Shown here: piece by piece, positions 16,418 through 24,973 of the stretch
Numbering within the stretch: position 1 is the first letter of the stretch
Layout: every line of letters begins with the position of its first letter
NCBI RefSeq assembly: GCF_000766945.1
Contig: NZ_KN266207.1
Location: 1,142,444-1,206,443, forward strand
DNA length: 64,000 nucleotides
Reading direction: 5' to 3'
Source: Cellvibrio mixtus subsp. mixtus J3-8
GTDB lineage: Bacteria > Pseudomonadota > Gammaproteobacteria > Pseudomonadales > Cellvibrionaceae
The notes under the pieces: model-generated
What the model saw: the letters and a program-made list of their open reading frames with translations, nothing else
What the model was told of the DNA's origin: nothing
The model's database searches: none
Translations under genes and position numbers: made by a program

Positions 16418-17839
16418 TCAATCCTTACGTTTCACTACGGCGACAAACATAGTATCCGCATCCAGTTCCGGCGCACCCAAAATGCGCTGGTACTGCAGTT
16501 CAAACTGCGGATGTTGTTGTAAAAACCAATTCACTTGTTGTTCATTTTCACTCACCTGCCAGCTACAAGTTGCATACACCAGACTTCCCCCTTTACGCAC
16601 TGCCGGTGCTGCGTTTAATAAAATTTTGCGCTGCAAGTGAATTAATTCTTGCGTATCAGCTTCATCAAAACGCCAACGCGCATCCGGGTTCCTGCGCCAG
16701 GTTCCAGATGAACTACAGGGCGCATCGATCAATACCCAATCGAAACCTTGTTGTTGCGCTATTTCCTTCGGTAAACGCAACGGCGCTTCACCGTTCCAGC
16801 TAAAAGTGCGCACATTAAAAGCACCGGCACGTTTTACGCGCCGCTTTAATTCTTCCAATTTGTATTCGTGCAAATCGGTCGCGATAAGTGCACCCTTGTT
16901 ATTCATGCGCGCCGCGATCGCCAGGGTTTTTCCACCAGCACCGGCACAGGTATCCCACACTTTCTGGCCGGGTTTAACATCTATTGCTTGCGCAATTAAT
17001 TGGCTGGCCAAATCCTGGATTTCAATCAACCCGGATTTATATTCATCAGTCGAATTAACACCCGCCCCACCCCGCACATAAATACCCTGCTGCGCATCCA
17101 GGGTTGCATTGACACCTTGTGCTGATAAGTGTGCACAGATCCCGGCCAATGATTCATTTTTTTGTACACGCAGCCACAATGGTGGTGTGGTGGTTTGCTG
17201 CTGCAAAAATAAATGCGTATGTTCATCACTCCACTGGCTGACATTTTTTCTTTCCGCAATCAATGCGACCCATTGCGGGCGCAAACCAATCCATAGGAAG
17301 TGCGTATGGGTTTGGGAAAAATAATTATCGTCTAGTAAATTTTTCAAAAAATCCCGGCGTTCTTGCGCATCGCGTAATTGCGCCTGATTTTGCCTGGGCT
17401 GATCACCGCCCAAACGCAATTGAATCCAATACCAAAACGCGGTGGGCGATAACGCGTTTACATCGCGCACCTGCCAATGCTCGTCCCACTCCAGCCAATC
17501 AATATCCGGACGATCATTAGTGCGGCAAAACGCCTGATAAAAAAACTCCAATGCACACGCCAATTGCTGAAAACGCAATGCGTTATTCATCGCCTGCGAA
17601 AGATCAGCCTGGTCCGATAATGACAACTGGGCATAAGGTTTGCTTTTTTTTGTAGTGGTTGCTTGCGTCACTACCGGTGAACTCGCCAATTCGCGCAGGT
17701 TATGTCGCAACCATTTATCCAACGGCACAGTACCTGCAACAGGCAACCAGTTGCGCCACAAACGGATCAGGCGCGAATCATCATAAATAGCAAGGGATTG
17801 ATCAGGAAGGTTTTCGACGGATATCGGCATATTGGGCAC
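16418..17839 (-). CDS. RsmB/NOP2-family RNA 5-methylcytosine methyltransferase
   Basis: A 473-residue SAM-dependent methyltransferase. Motif I is DTCAGAGGKTLAIAARM; motif IV DAPCSSSGTWRRNP carries one conserved Cys and motif VI VYATCSW carries the catalytic Cys, as expected for m5C methyltransferases that form a covalent RNA adduct. The N-terminal 230 residues do not resemble the NusB-like domain of canonical RsmB, so this is probably a paralogue, and the exact RNA target is unclear. It is divergent from the oxidoreductase at 18 kb and convergent with the small membrane cluster. Start may be ATG 17839 or the ATG nine bases later. Confidence 0.85.
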   Translation of the reverse strand: MPNMPISVENLPDQSLAIYDDSRLIRLWRNWLPVAGTVPLDKWLRHNLRELASSPVVTQATTTKKSKPYAQLSLSDQADLSQAMNNALRFQQLACALEFFYQAFCRTNDRPDIDWLEWDEHWQVRDVNALSPTAFWYWIQLRLGGDQPRQNQAQLRDAQERRDFLKNLLDDNYFSQTHTHFLWIGLRPQWVALIAERKNVSQWSDEHTHLFLQQQTTTPPLWLRVQKNESLAGICAHLSAQGVNATLDAQQGIYVRGGAGVNSTDEYKSGLIEIQDLASQLIAQAIDVKPGQKVWDTCAGAGGKTLAIAARMNNKGALIATDLHEYKLEELKRRVKRAGAFNVRTFSWNGEAPLRLPKEIAQQQGFDWVLIDAPCSSSGTWRRNPDARWRFDEADTQELIHLQRKILLNAAPAVRKGGSLVYATCSWQVSENEQQVNWFLQQHPQFELQYQRILGAPELDADTMFVAVVKRKD

Positions 17840-18046
17840 TGCATAAAAGAGAAAAATTCACAGGCCTTATTCCTCAGGAGCGGGCCCACGACGAACGTCA
17901 TTTTAACAGCGAGGCGCCGGTTTACCCAGCCATCATTAATCAAAACACAAGTTTTGCTTATGCAGGTAATGTTTTGTTTATCCGTTTGCAGCCAGAAACA
18001 TCACGTATTAAAACCTTTTTAGAACGTTATTTGAGAGGTAAAAAAT

Positions 18047-19126
18047 ATGCAGGGATTATCCCGTCGCCAGTTGCTAAAACAACTCGCGTTACTCGGCCTT
18101 GCAACTAACGCTGCCCCGCTGTTCGCCAGTAGCGCGGCCAAACGCATTGGGGTCGCGCTGGTTGGACTTGGTTATTACAGCCGCGATATATTAGCACCTG
18201 CATTACAACTTACACGCCACTGCCAACTCACCGGGATAGTGACAGGCTCCCCTGAAAAAATTCCGTACTGGCAAAAAACCTACGGCATCCTCGATTACAA
18301 CATTTATAACTATAAAAATATGCATGAGATCGCCAACAACCCGGCAATCGATGTTATTTACGTGGTAACACCAACCGGAACGCACAAACAATTTACCGAG
18401 ATAGCGGCGAATGCAGGCAAGCATGTCTGGTGCGAAAAACCCATGGCAATGAATGCACGGGAATGCCAGGCGATGATTGATGTGTGTAAAAAAAATAAAG
18501 TTCAGCTCACCATTGGCTATCGCATGCAACACGAAGCCAATACCCGAAAAATTATGCAATTTGCGCGCGAAAAACCCTACGGTAATATCCGCGAGATTAT
18601 TGCCGAAGCGGGCTATAACAATAGCGGTGACAGTCACGGCTGGCGAGCCGATCCCAAGCTCGGTGGCGGTGCCATGTATGATATGGGTGTCTATCCATTA
18701 AATGCAGCGCGTTATACGGCAGGCGAGGAACCCATTGCAGTCACTGCAACAATGGAATCAACGCGAGAATTGTATAAAAATGTAGATGAAACGACTGAAT
18801 TCGAATTGGAATTCCCCAGTGGCGCGCGCGCAAAATGTGCAACCAGTTATGCAAAGAATATGAATTCCCTGCGCGCAAACTGTGAAAAAGGCTGGTATGA
18901 ATTAACACCATTCCAATCCTATTCCGGTGTTCGCGGACGCACGAGCAAAGGAATACAATTAGCAGCATCACCACTAAACCAACAAGCAGTACAAATGGAT
19001 AATGATGCTCTTTCCATTTTACAAAACTCGCCGATTATTGTTCCCGGTGAAGAAGGAATGAAAGATATTGTTATTCTGGAAGCGATTTTTAAAGCAGCAA
19101 AAAATAATAATCGCGTAATAATTTAA
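18047..19126 (+). CDS. Tat-exported Gfo/Idh/MocA-family oxidoreductase
   Basis: A 359-residue NAD(P)-dependent oxidoreductase related to glucose-fructose oxidoreductase. An N-terminal twin-arginine signal (LSRRQLLKQLALLGL) ending near ASSAA indicates export of the folded, cofactor-bound protein to the periplasm. The Rossmann motif VALVGLGYYS follows, and the catalytic-lysine motif EKPM lies in the WCEKPMAMN block. The C-terminal domain has GGGAMYDMGVYPLNAARY, usual for sugar-acting members. ATG 18047 has AGAGG at good spacing. It is followed by a bidirectional hairpin shared with the convergent deacetylase gene. The sugar substrate cannot be named. Confidence 0.88.
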   Translation: MQGLSRRQLLKQLALLGLATNAAPLFASSAAKRIGVALVGLGYYSRDILAPALQLTRHCQLTGIVTGSPEKIPYWQKTYGILDYNIYNYKNMHEIANNPAIDVIYVVTPTGTHKQFTEIAANAGKHVWCEKPMAMNARECQAMIDVCKKNKVQLTIGYRMQHEANTRKIMQFAREKPYGNIREIIAEAGYNNSGDSHGWRADPKLGGGAMYDMGVYPLNAARYTAGEEPIAVTATMESTRELYKNVDETTEFELEFPSGARAKCATSYAKNMNSLRANCEKGWYELTPFQSYSGVRGRTSKGIQLAASPLNQQAVQMDNDALSILQNSPIIVPGEEGMKDIVILEAIFKAAKNNNRVII

Positions 19127-19134
19127 TTAAATCT

Positions 19135-19169
19135 AAAAATATCGGGCACAATCAGTGCCCAATATTTTT
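19135..19169. terminator. Bidirectional terminator between convergent genes
   Basis: Core stem GGGCAC/GTGCCC with a five-base loop, extended by AAAAATAT pairing with ATATTTTT around one C-A mismatch. A/T runs on both sides serve the oxidoreductase (+) and the deacetylase (-). Confidence 0.85.
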
Positions 19170-19189
19170 ATACTGTATTGCTGGTATTA

Positions 19190-21028
19190 TTAAGGAGCTA
19201 AACCAACCCTCACCCCGGTGGCAGCACGCCCTGCTGCATCTGCACGCCCATCGCCATTGAGATCACCGTACTGCAATGAGCTGTTATATTTAACATCAGC
19301 CCAACCATTTTGATCACTAAATTCCGCGCTCCACAAACGTGCTTCAGTAAATCTCGATCCATTCGACAACGCAGCCCAAACACCTTCATGGCCGCGACCA
19401 ATGACATCCGCCATACCGTCACCATTCAAATCAGCGAAGTGAATGGATTTGTAATACTGTGGTTGAGTCCAATCATAACCACCGTAGTCGGTCGTCCACC
19501 ATTGGGCATACACATTATTAAATTCACTACCTGCAATCGCTGTGTTTAGTGCAACCATAATTCCCCATCTGCCATGGCCCACCGCATCCGGCCAACCATC
19601 ACCATTTACATCAGCATACTGTATGGTAGTGGCGCGGTCAGCAGTTCCCCAATTCCAGCCATCATCCGTGCTATCAAAAAAGTTTTGTGTGAACGCCAAC
19701 TTTTTCTTTTGGAAGCCAGTGCCAGTACTGTAAGCAATCCAGAGACCTTGTGAAGAGCGCGCCATGATATCGGCTTTGCCGTCTTTGTTGATATCCACCA
19801 AACGAATTGTTGCATACCAGTTTTCATCATTACCCCACTTACCATTGCCATCAGCGTCTGCGAAATCGGCAATACCATTGTTGTAAGAGGATAATTGATA
19901 ACTCATATTCACAACATTATTGAAACCATTGCCATTGTTAATGGCAACCATAATGCCATTGGGGCCCTTGCCAACAATATCGATTTTCCCATCGCCATTC
20001 ACATCGCCATATTGGATCGAAGCACTGTATTTCGTGTTATTCCAACCCGTTGCATCGGTAAAGTTGCTGCTGTATAAAACTTGTTTCTGCGCAAAACCCG
20101 TTTGGTTGCCCGGCAGGCTATACGCCACATAAATACCGTTGGATTTGCGTATTAATGCATCGAGCTTTCCATCATTATTAATATCAGCCAAACGAAAGGT
20201 ATTGTAATAACTGGCGTTACCGCTAATACCATCTGCATCAGCATAATCACTATTGGCAGTAGCGAGTTGAAGTGGAGAAAACTCCAGAACGGGTCCAGCG
20301 AATACAAAACCATGTTGCTTGAGGATAGGAACAAGATGTTGCATTGCCTGTAAAATATAGTCACTACCAGGGCTCAACTCATTACCGTCATGGAACTGTA
20401 GAATCCCGCCTTTATTATTTTTTTGGACGGTAATCAAATTCACCAAATCATTCATCGCTTGTTGTGGGCTTATCCCATCCCTGGCATATGCCCAATCAAC
20501 CGAATCATAATTGGTTTCGATATCACGATATTGGCGAGTAATTCCAGGTACTGAATTATAAGCAGAGATTCCTTCGGCATTGTGCGGCGCACGAATGAAA
20601 TACCAGCGATTGTGAATATAAGGATCAATGATATTTTGCAAAGCATTAATGCCACTCAGCACATTGAGATAATTAGGGCTATCAACACCTTCGTAATAAT
20701 GGCTATAAGTATGATTTCCCACACGCTGGCGATTATTAACCAGACTCACCAATGACGAAGAATAATGCTGTACCCCCACAAGGCGATTAGTTTGATGGCC
20801 AATCACAAAAAAGGTCCCTGCTATTTTTTGTGCGTTAAGGTATTGGTACAGCTGTTGTGAATATACGTCAGGGCCATCATCAAATGTTAACGAAACCACC
20901 TGATCCGGAAAATTATAATCATCTTCAAATTGTGACGCCCAAAATGCAGTTTGGGCCATCGCCGCAGAAGTAAAAGTGAATGCAAGAATTCCTGCCGTCA
21001 TCGCTTTTTTGAAAAATACTTTTTTCAT
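19190..21028 (-). CDS. Secreted polysaccharide deacetylase (CE4/NodB) with FG-GAP-like calcium repeats
   Basis: A 612-residue secreted protein. A Sec signal peptide ends at about AMAQ (26). The NodB domain (about 40-235) has motif 1 TFDDGPD (48-54) and motif 2 HTYSHYY with the two metal-binding histidines, plus FFVIGHQTN. The rest carries at least six repeats of the D-x-N-x-D-G type (for example DINNDGKLD, DVNGDGKID, DINKDGKAD, DVNGDGWPD, DLNGDGMAD, DLNGDGRAD), the calcium-binding beta-propeller or VCBS style. The repeats probably stabilise or bind glycans. Deacetylation of a plant or microbial polysaccharide such as acetyl-xylan or chitin is likely, but the substrate is not determined. Expressed alone on the minus strand. 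Confidence 0.92.
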   Translation of the reverse strand: MKKVFFKKAMTAGILAFTFTSAAMAQTAFWASQFEDDYNFPDQVVSLTFDDGPDVYSQQLYQYLNAQKIAGTFFVIGHQTNRLVGVQHYSSSLVSLVNNRQRVGNHTYSHYYEGVDSPNYLNVLSGINALQNIIDPYIHNRWYFIRAPHNAEGISAYNSVPGITRQYRDIETNYDSVDWAYARDGISPQQAMNDLVNLITVQKNNKGGILQFHDGNELSPGSDYILQAMQHLVPILKQHGFVFAGPVLEFSPLQLATANSDYADADGISGNASYYNTFRLADINNDGKLDALIRKSNGIYVAYSLPGNQTGFAQKQVLYSSNFTDATGWNNTKYSASIQYGDVNGDGKIDIVGKGPNGIMVAINNGNGFNNVVNMSYQLSSYNNGIADFADADGNGKWGNDENWYATIRLVDINKDGKADIMARSSQGLWIAYSTGTGFQKKKLAFTQNFFDSTDDGWNWGTADRATTIQYADVNGDGWPDAVGHGRWGIMVALNTAIAGSEFNNVYAQWWTTDYGGYDWTQPQYYKSIHFADLNGDGMADVIGRGHEGVWAALSNGSRFTEARLWSAEFSDQNGWADVKYNSSLQYGDLNGDGRADAAGRAATGVRVGLAP

Positions 21029-21246
21029 GTTTTCTCCTTTAAAAATGCCATTTAATATTAATGAAGACCTTGAAAACCAGGATCATCTGGCAGTTATACA
21101 TCAAGCTCTTCACAGGCAAACTTACAGGAAAGAACGAATTGTTTGTTATGTTTTAGATGACACTTTCACGTTATGTGAACCAAGCCTATGGAAAACATCT
21201 GAATTGAAATAACCGGTGTGTGTAAATAAACACAGTGCGTAAAAAA

Positions 21247-21930
21247 TCAAAGCGCAATTCTTTCTTGCAGCCACATTAATATTGGATAAGCCGCAAGCCA
21301 ACTCCAGAAAAAACGATTTAAACCAAACAAGATAGCATTAGCGAGATGAAAACAGGCAGCAAAGCTCAACGCGATTATCAAGGCAGTCTTATTTAACAAT
21401 GCAAGAGGAAATAATAATTCACCGAGAATAACCACCCAGGATGCAATAAATAATTTCCGGGGCTTCCCGGCAAGAGCACGCAAAGATTCACTCACGGGAT
21501 AGGCAGTAAATGCAAATACCTCGCCCAATGCTTTTCCCGAGCGCCACTCGGGATTAACAACTTTCACCCACCCTGCCTGAAAGTACGAAATGGTCAATTG
21601 CAATGCTAAATACCCTAACGCAATTTCCTGCCACCAACGTGATGGTGCAATGTGATAAAGCCACAAGCACATTAAAACCAATATGCTCATGGTATCGCTT
21701 CCCCCATTGTAGGGACCGCGAAAACGTTTGATTAAAACAATCGACGTAATGAGTAAAAGGCTTTCCACCCAGACAGAATAGATACCCATCATTAAAAACA
21801 CAGCCAGGAGCGCACGCACCAATGCGATTTTTTTCTCCAGCCCAAAACCGCGTAGAAATTCCAGGCTCTGTTGAAATAACGCCAACCCCAGAAAAATTTC
21901 GGCAACACGAACTGCCAACTCCAATGTCAT
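21247..21930 (-). CDS. HTTM-domain-like polytopic membrane protein
   Basis: A 227-residue protein with about six hydrophobic segments spread through its length. The segment YFQAGWVKVVNPEWRSG and the ending LNRFFWSWLAAYPILMW resemble HTTM proteins, distant relatives of vitamin-K-dependent gamma-carboxylase. The family function in bacteria is mostly unknown. Its start overlaps the preceding stop by one base (TAATG), so it is coupled to the 172-residue gene. It is the last gene of the uvrB-side group and no strong terminator follows. Confidence 0.65.
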   Translation of the reverse strand: MTLELAVRVAEIFLGLALFQQSLEFLRGFGLEKKIALVRALLAVFLMMGIYSVWVESLLLITSIVLIKRFRGPYNGGSDTMSILVLMCLWLYHIAPSRWWQEIALGYLALQLTISYFQAGWVKVVNPEWRSGKALGEVFAFTAYPVSESLRALAGKPRKLFIASWVVILGELLFPLALLNKTALIIALSFAACFHLANAILFGLNRFFWSWLAAYPILMWLQERIAL

Positions 21931-22448
21931 TAATTCGCTCCTTGTCGAATTAATGGATACAGTGACGATGTCATAAATACTTCATCGATCACTTGCCCCA
22001 TCACATTTGCCGCTAGTGTCTCTGTGTAGATAACTTTGATTCTGAAAGCCATAAACCGCGCACCATCGGGAATACTAACCTGGCCGGTATGAATTGCATT
22101 CAGCAGTCGCCTGGCAATTTCCTCTACATAAAAATCATCGTTGTTGTCAAAGTTGTTCTCAAATAAACGTTCGGCACAAGTATTTATAAATAACCGCTCA
22201 TTCCACTTCGGGTTATGCCAAAGCCGCACCAGGTTCTGCGCAAAAGTTAGCCGTGGGGGAATTGGCCAGAATGGTGTCCACTCAACAGGAACGCCGGCTT
22301 CCTCAGCAACAAACCCCAACTCAATTCCTGGAGAGGGGCCGATGCTGCTGAAGAAACGCCAGGATGGAAAAAGTATCGGGAATAAAAGTTTAATCATAAT
22401 TATTATTGTGATCGTAAGTATTACCAGTGTGGTTATAAAATCGCTCAC
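21930..22448 (-). CDS. Hypothetical membrane-anchored protein coupled to the HTTM-like gene
   Basis: A 172-residue protein with one N-terminal membrane helix (about 5-27) and a soluble remainder containing an acidic segment (ENNFDNNDDFYVEE). No family recognised. The start shown is GTG 22448, without a clear ribosome site; an internal ATG in MIKLLFPIL is an alternative. HTTM proteins often have a small partner gene next to them, and the one-base TAATG overlap supports a two-protein unit. It follows uvrB by about 47 bp on the same strand. Confidence 0.6.
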   Translation of the reverse strand: MSDFITTLVILTITIIIMIKLLFPILFPSWRFFSSIGPSPGIELGFVAEEAGVPVEWTPFWPIPPRLTFAQNLVRLWHNPKWNERLFINTCAERLFENNFDNNDDFYVEEIARRLLNAIHTGQVSIPDGARFMAFRIKVIYTETLAANVMGQVIDEVFMTSSLYPLIRQGAN

Positions 22449-22495
22449 CGAAGCGAACTATCAATACTTATTTATTGTTGCAACATCGCCAATCG

Positions 22496-24511
22496 CTACA
22501 TCATCGCCTGCTTTTTCAACTTATCAATCTCATCCCGCAATTTCGCAGCCACTTCAAATTCCAGATCTTTCGCAGCCTGGAACATTTGTTTTTCATACAG
22601 TTCGATAGTTTTCCAAATATCTTTGGGATTAACATCCACTTTATATTTAGCTTGCCTTTCAGCGATAGCCATGGCTTTGTTACGCGCACCGCGACCACCG
22701 GCACCGGGAACGACTGAGCCTTCGAGGATATCGGTAATATTCTTATTAATGCCTTGAGGAGTAATACCGTGCTTCAGGTTATGATCAATTTGTTTTTGGC
22801 GACGACGATCTGTTTCATCGATAGCGCGCTGCATGGAACCGGTAATTCTATCGGCATAGAGAATCGCCTTACCATTGACGTTACGCGCAGCGCGGCCAAT
22901 AGTCTGGATAAGTGAACGATCCGAACGCAGGAAACCTTCTTTGTCTGCATCCAGAATGGCCACTAGCGAAACCTCCGGCATATCCAGGCCTTCACGCAGC
23001 AGGTTGATGCCTACCAATACATCAAATTGTCCGAGGCGCAAATCGCGAATAATTTCCACGCGCTCTACCGTATCAATATCCGAATGCAAATAACGCACGC
23101 GTACACCGTGCTCGCTCAAGTATTCAGTAAGGTCTTCCGCCATACGTTTGGTGAGCGTGGTAATTAACACGCGCTCATTTTGCTCCACACGCAAACGAAT
23201 TTCTGAAAGTACATCATCCACTTGTGTAGTTGCAGGGCGAATTTCGATGATCGGATCAATCAAACCCGTGGGGCGCACCACCTGCTCTACGACTTGCCCT
23301 TGATTTTCGGCTTCGTATTTACCGGGCGTCGCAGAAACCATAATCATTTGCGGAGCTATTCGCTCCCACTCATCGAAACGCATGGGACGGTTATCCAACG
23401 CGGAAGGCAAACGGAAACCGTACTCCACCAGCGTTTCCTTACGCGATCTATCGCCTTTATACATTGCACCAATTTGCGGAATAGTTACGTGGCTTTCGTC
23501 GATAACCAATAGCGCATTTTGCGGCAAGTAATCAAATAATGTCGGTGGCGGCTCGCCGGGATTACGGCCGGATAAAAAGCGCGAGTAGTTTTCAATTCCA
23601 TTGCAGTAACCCAACTCCTGCATCATTTCCAAATCGTAACGGGTGCGTTGTTCCAAACGCTGCGCTTCCACCAACTTATTATTTTCACGTAAATATTCCA
23701 AGCGAATACGCAATTCTTCCTTAATATTTTCAATCGCCTCCAATACCGTTTCACGCGGTGTTACATAGTGGGTTTTCGGATAAATGGTATAGCGTGCAAC
23801 CTTGTGCAGCACTTCGCCAGTCAGCGGATCAAATACTGAAATTTGCTCTACTTCATCATCGAACAATTCCACCCGCACCGCTTCCATATCGGAATCGGCA
23901 GGGTAAATATCAATCACTTCACCGCGCACACGATAGGTTGCGCGTGCAAAATCCATATCGTTGCGTGTGTATTGCAATTCAGCAAGGCGACGCAGAATCT
24001 GGCGCTGATCAATTTTGTCGCCGCGAACAATGTGCAACAACATCTTCATGTAAGACTCTGGATCACCCAAACCATAAATTGCAGACACGGTGGCGACGAC
24101 AATGGCATCGCTACGCTCCATCAATGACTTGGTGGCCGACAAACGCATTTGCTCGATGTGTTCGTTTACCGAAGAATCTTTTTCAATAAAAGTATCTGAC
24201 GAGGGTACATAAGCTTCAGGTTGGTAGTAGTCGTAATAAGAAACGAAATATTCCACCGAATTATTAGGGAAGAACTCTTTGAATTCACCATAGAGTTGCG
24301 CCGCCAGGGTCTTGTTATGCGCCATGATCAATGTCGGCCGCTGTATTTTTGCAATCACATTGGCCACGGTGAATGTCTTTCCCGATCCGGTAACACCTAA
24401 TAAAGTTTGGTGTTTGAGGCCAGCCTCAATTCCTTGTACCAAACCTTCAATTGCGGTGGGTTGATCACCAGCGGGGGCAAATTGACTATTTACGACAAAT
24501 TGTTTGGACAT
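22496..24511 (-). CDS. uvrB: Excinuclease ABC subunit B
   Basis: A 671-residue DNA-damage recognition helicase of nucleotide excision repair, working with UvrA to load onto lesions and with UvrC for incision. It has Walker A GVTGSGKT near the N-terminus, the beta-hairpin region with [13 protein letters not shown], helicase motifs including DESHVTIPQ and QTIGRAARN, and a C-terminal UVR domain ([17 protein letters not shown]) that contacts UvrC. Length is normal. I looked for a LexA box upstream (CTGT-N8-ACAG) and did not find one, so SOS control is not evident here. Confidence 0.98.
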   Translation of the reverse strand: MSKQFVVNSQFAPAGDQPTAIEGLVQGIEAGLKHQTLLGVTGSGKTFTVANVIAKIQRPTLIMAHNKTLAAQLYGEFKEFFPNNSVEYFVSYYDYYQPEAYVPSSDTFIEKDSSVNEHIEQMRLSATKSLMERSDAIVVATVSAIYGLGDPESYMKMLLHIVRGDKIDQRQILRRLAELQYTRNDMDFARATYRVRGEVIDIYPADSDMEAVRVELFDDEVEQISVFDPLTGEVLHKVARYTIYPKTHYVTPRETVLEAIENIKEELRIRLEYLRENNKLVEAQRLEQRTRYDLEMMQELGYCNGIENYSRFLSGRNPGEPPPTLFDYLPQNALLVIDESHVTIPQIGAMYKGDRSRKETLVEYGFRLPSALDNRPMRFDEWERIAPQMIMVSATPGKYEAENQGQVVEQVVRPTGLIDPIIEIRPATTQVDDVLSEIRLRVEQNERVLITTLTKRMAEDLTEYLSEHGVRVRYLHSDIDTVERVEIIRDLRLGQFDVLVGINLLREGLDMPEVSLVAILDADKEGFLRSDRSLIQTIGRAARNVNGKAILYADRITGSMQRAIDETDRRRQKQIDHNLKHGITPQGINKNITDILEGSVVPGAGGRGARNKAMAIAERQAKYKVDVNPKDIWKTIELYEKQMFQAAKDLEFEVAAKLRDEIDKLKKQAMM

Positions 24512-24634
24512 AATTTCTCGATGATGACAGTAAAGAGAGACAACGATAGTAAAACAGAATTGTAACTAAAATCCGGCCTTCGGTGACGAAACGCAGGATG
24601 TTCCACTGGTTTGACAACCGGACTATGAAACTAT

Positions 24635-24694
24635 TCATAATTAATAACGGACACTCATAATTAATAGCGTACAGTCATAATTAATAGCGCACAG
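24635..24694. repeat. Three tandem 20-bp repeats
   Basis: Three consecutive copies of a 20-bp unit of the form TCATAATTAATARCGNACAS, at 24635-24654, 24655-24674 and 24675-24694. Copies 2 and 3 differ by one base. The AT-rich core contains the palindrome TAATTA. They lie upstream of uvrB (minus) and just before the fumC relic (plus), so they could be regulatory sites or a replication-slippage product. Function unknown. Confidence 0.85.
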
Positions 24695-24742
24695 CCTAAT
24701 CCCTGCAAGTGACATCAGATGTCAGTAGCCCGAGGTAGATTT

Positions 24743-24888
24743 ATGACTGAATTTTGCATCGAACACGACAGTATGGGCGAGGTGCAGGTATCTAAAACCG
24801 CATTTATGGGGCCCAGACCCAACGGGCGCTGATAATTTGGCACCAGTCTCCTAACCCTGCCGCGCCCCTGCGTTTTATCCGATTGTAG
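24743..24888 (+). pseudogene. fumC: Relic of the 5' end of a class II fumarase gene
   Basis: The frame from ATG 24743 reads MTEFCIEHDSMGEVQV, the typical beginning of FumC proteins of this group (family form: RIEHDSMGEVxVP). It stops at a TGA at 24830-24832 after 29 codons. In a shifted frame the same DNA reads GAQTQRA, the hallmark fumarase motif (WGAQTQRAV), then a further shift gives DNLAPVS, comparable to the family DNFPIS. Thus about 45 codons of homology are broken by several indels, and the remaining 400-plus codons are absent. A GAGGT ribosome site remains upstream. Clear decay; an intact copy presumably lies elsewhere. Confidence 0.75.
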
Positions 24889-24906
24889 AATTTACCCACT
24901 CACGAC

Positions 24907-24947
24907 ATAAATAAAAATACCGGTACAAAACCGGTATTTTTATTTAT
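24907..24947. terminator. Strong bidirectional terminator, 18-bp perfect stem
   Basis: An 18-bp perfect inverted repeat with core ACCGGT and loop ACAAA, flanked by A- and T-rich arms. It ends transcription of the ThuA/dehydrogenase fusion gene (minus) and would also stop any transcript through the fumC relic. Confidence 0.9.
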
Positions 24948-24973
24948 GCCATTCCCTGAAGATCACATCAAAT

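Noticed and set aside
24512-24640. SOS (LexA) box upstream of uvrB
   Set aside because: No CTGT-N8-ACAG type palindrome is seen; only half-site-like CTGT sequences occur.
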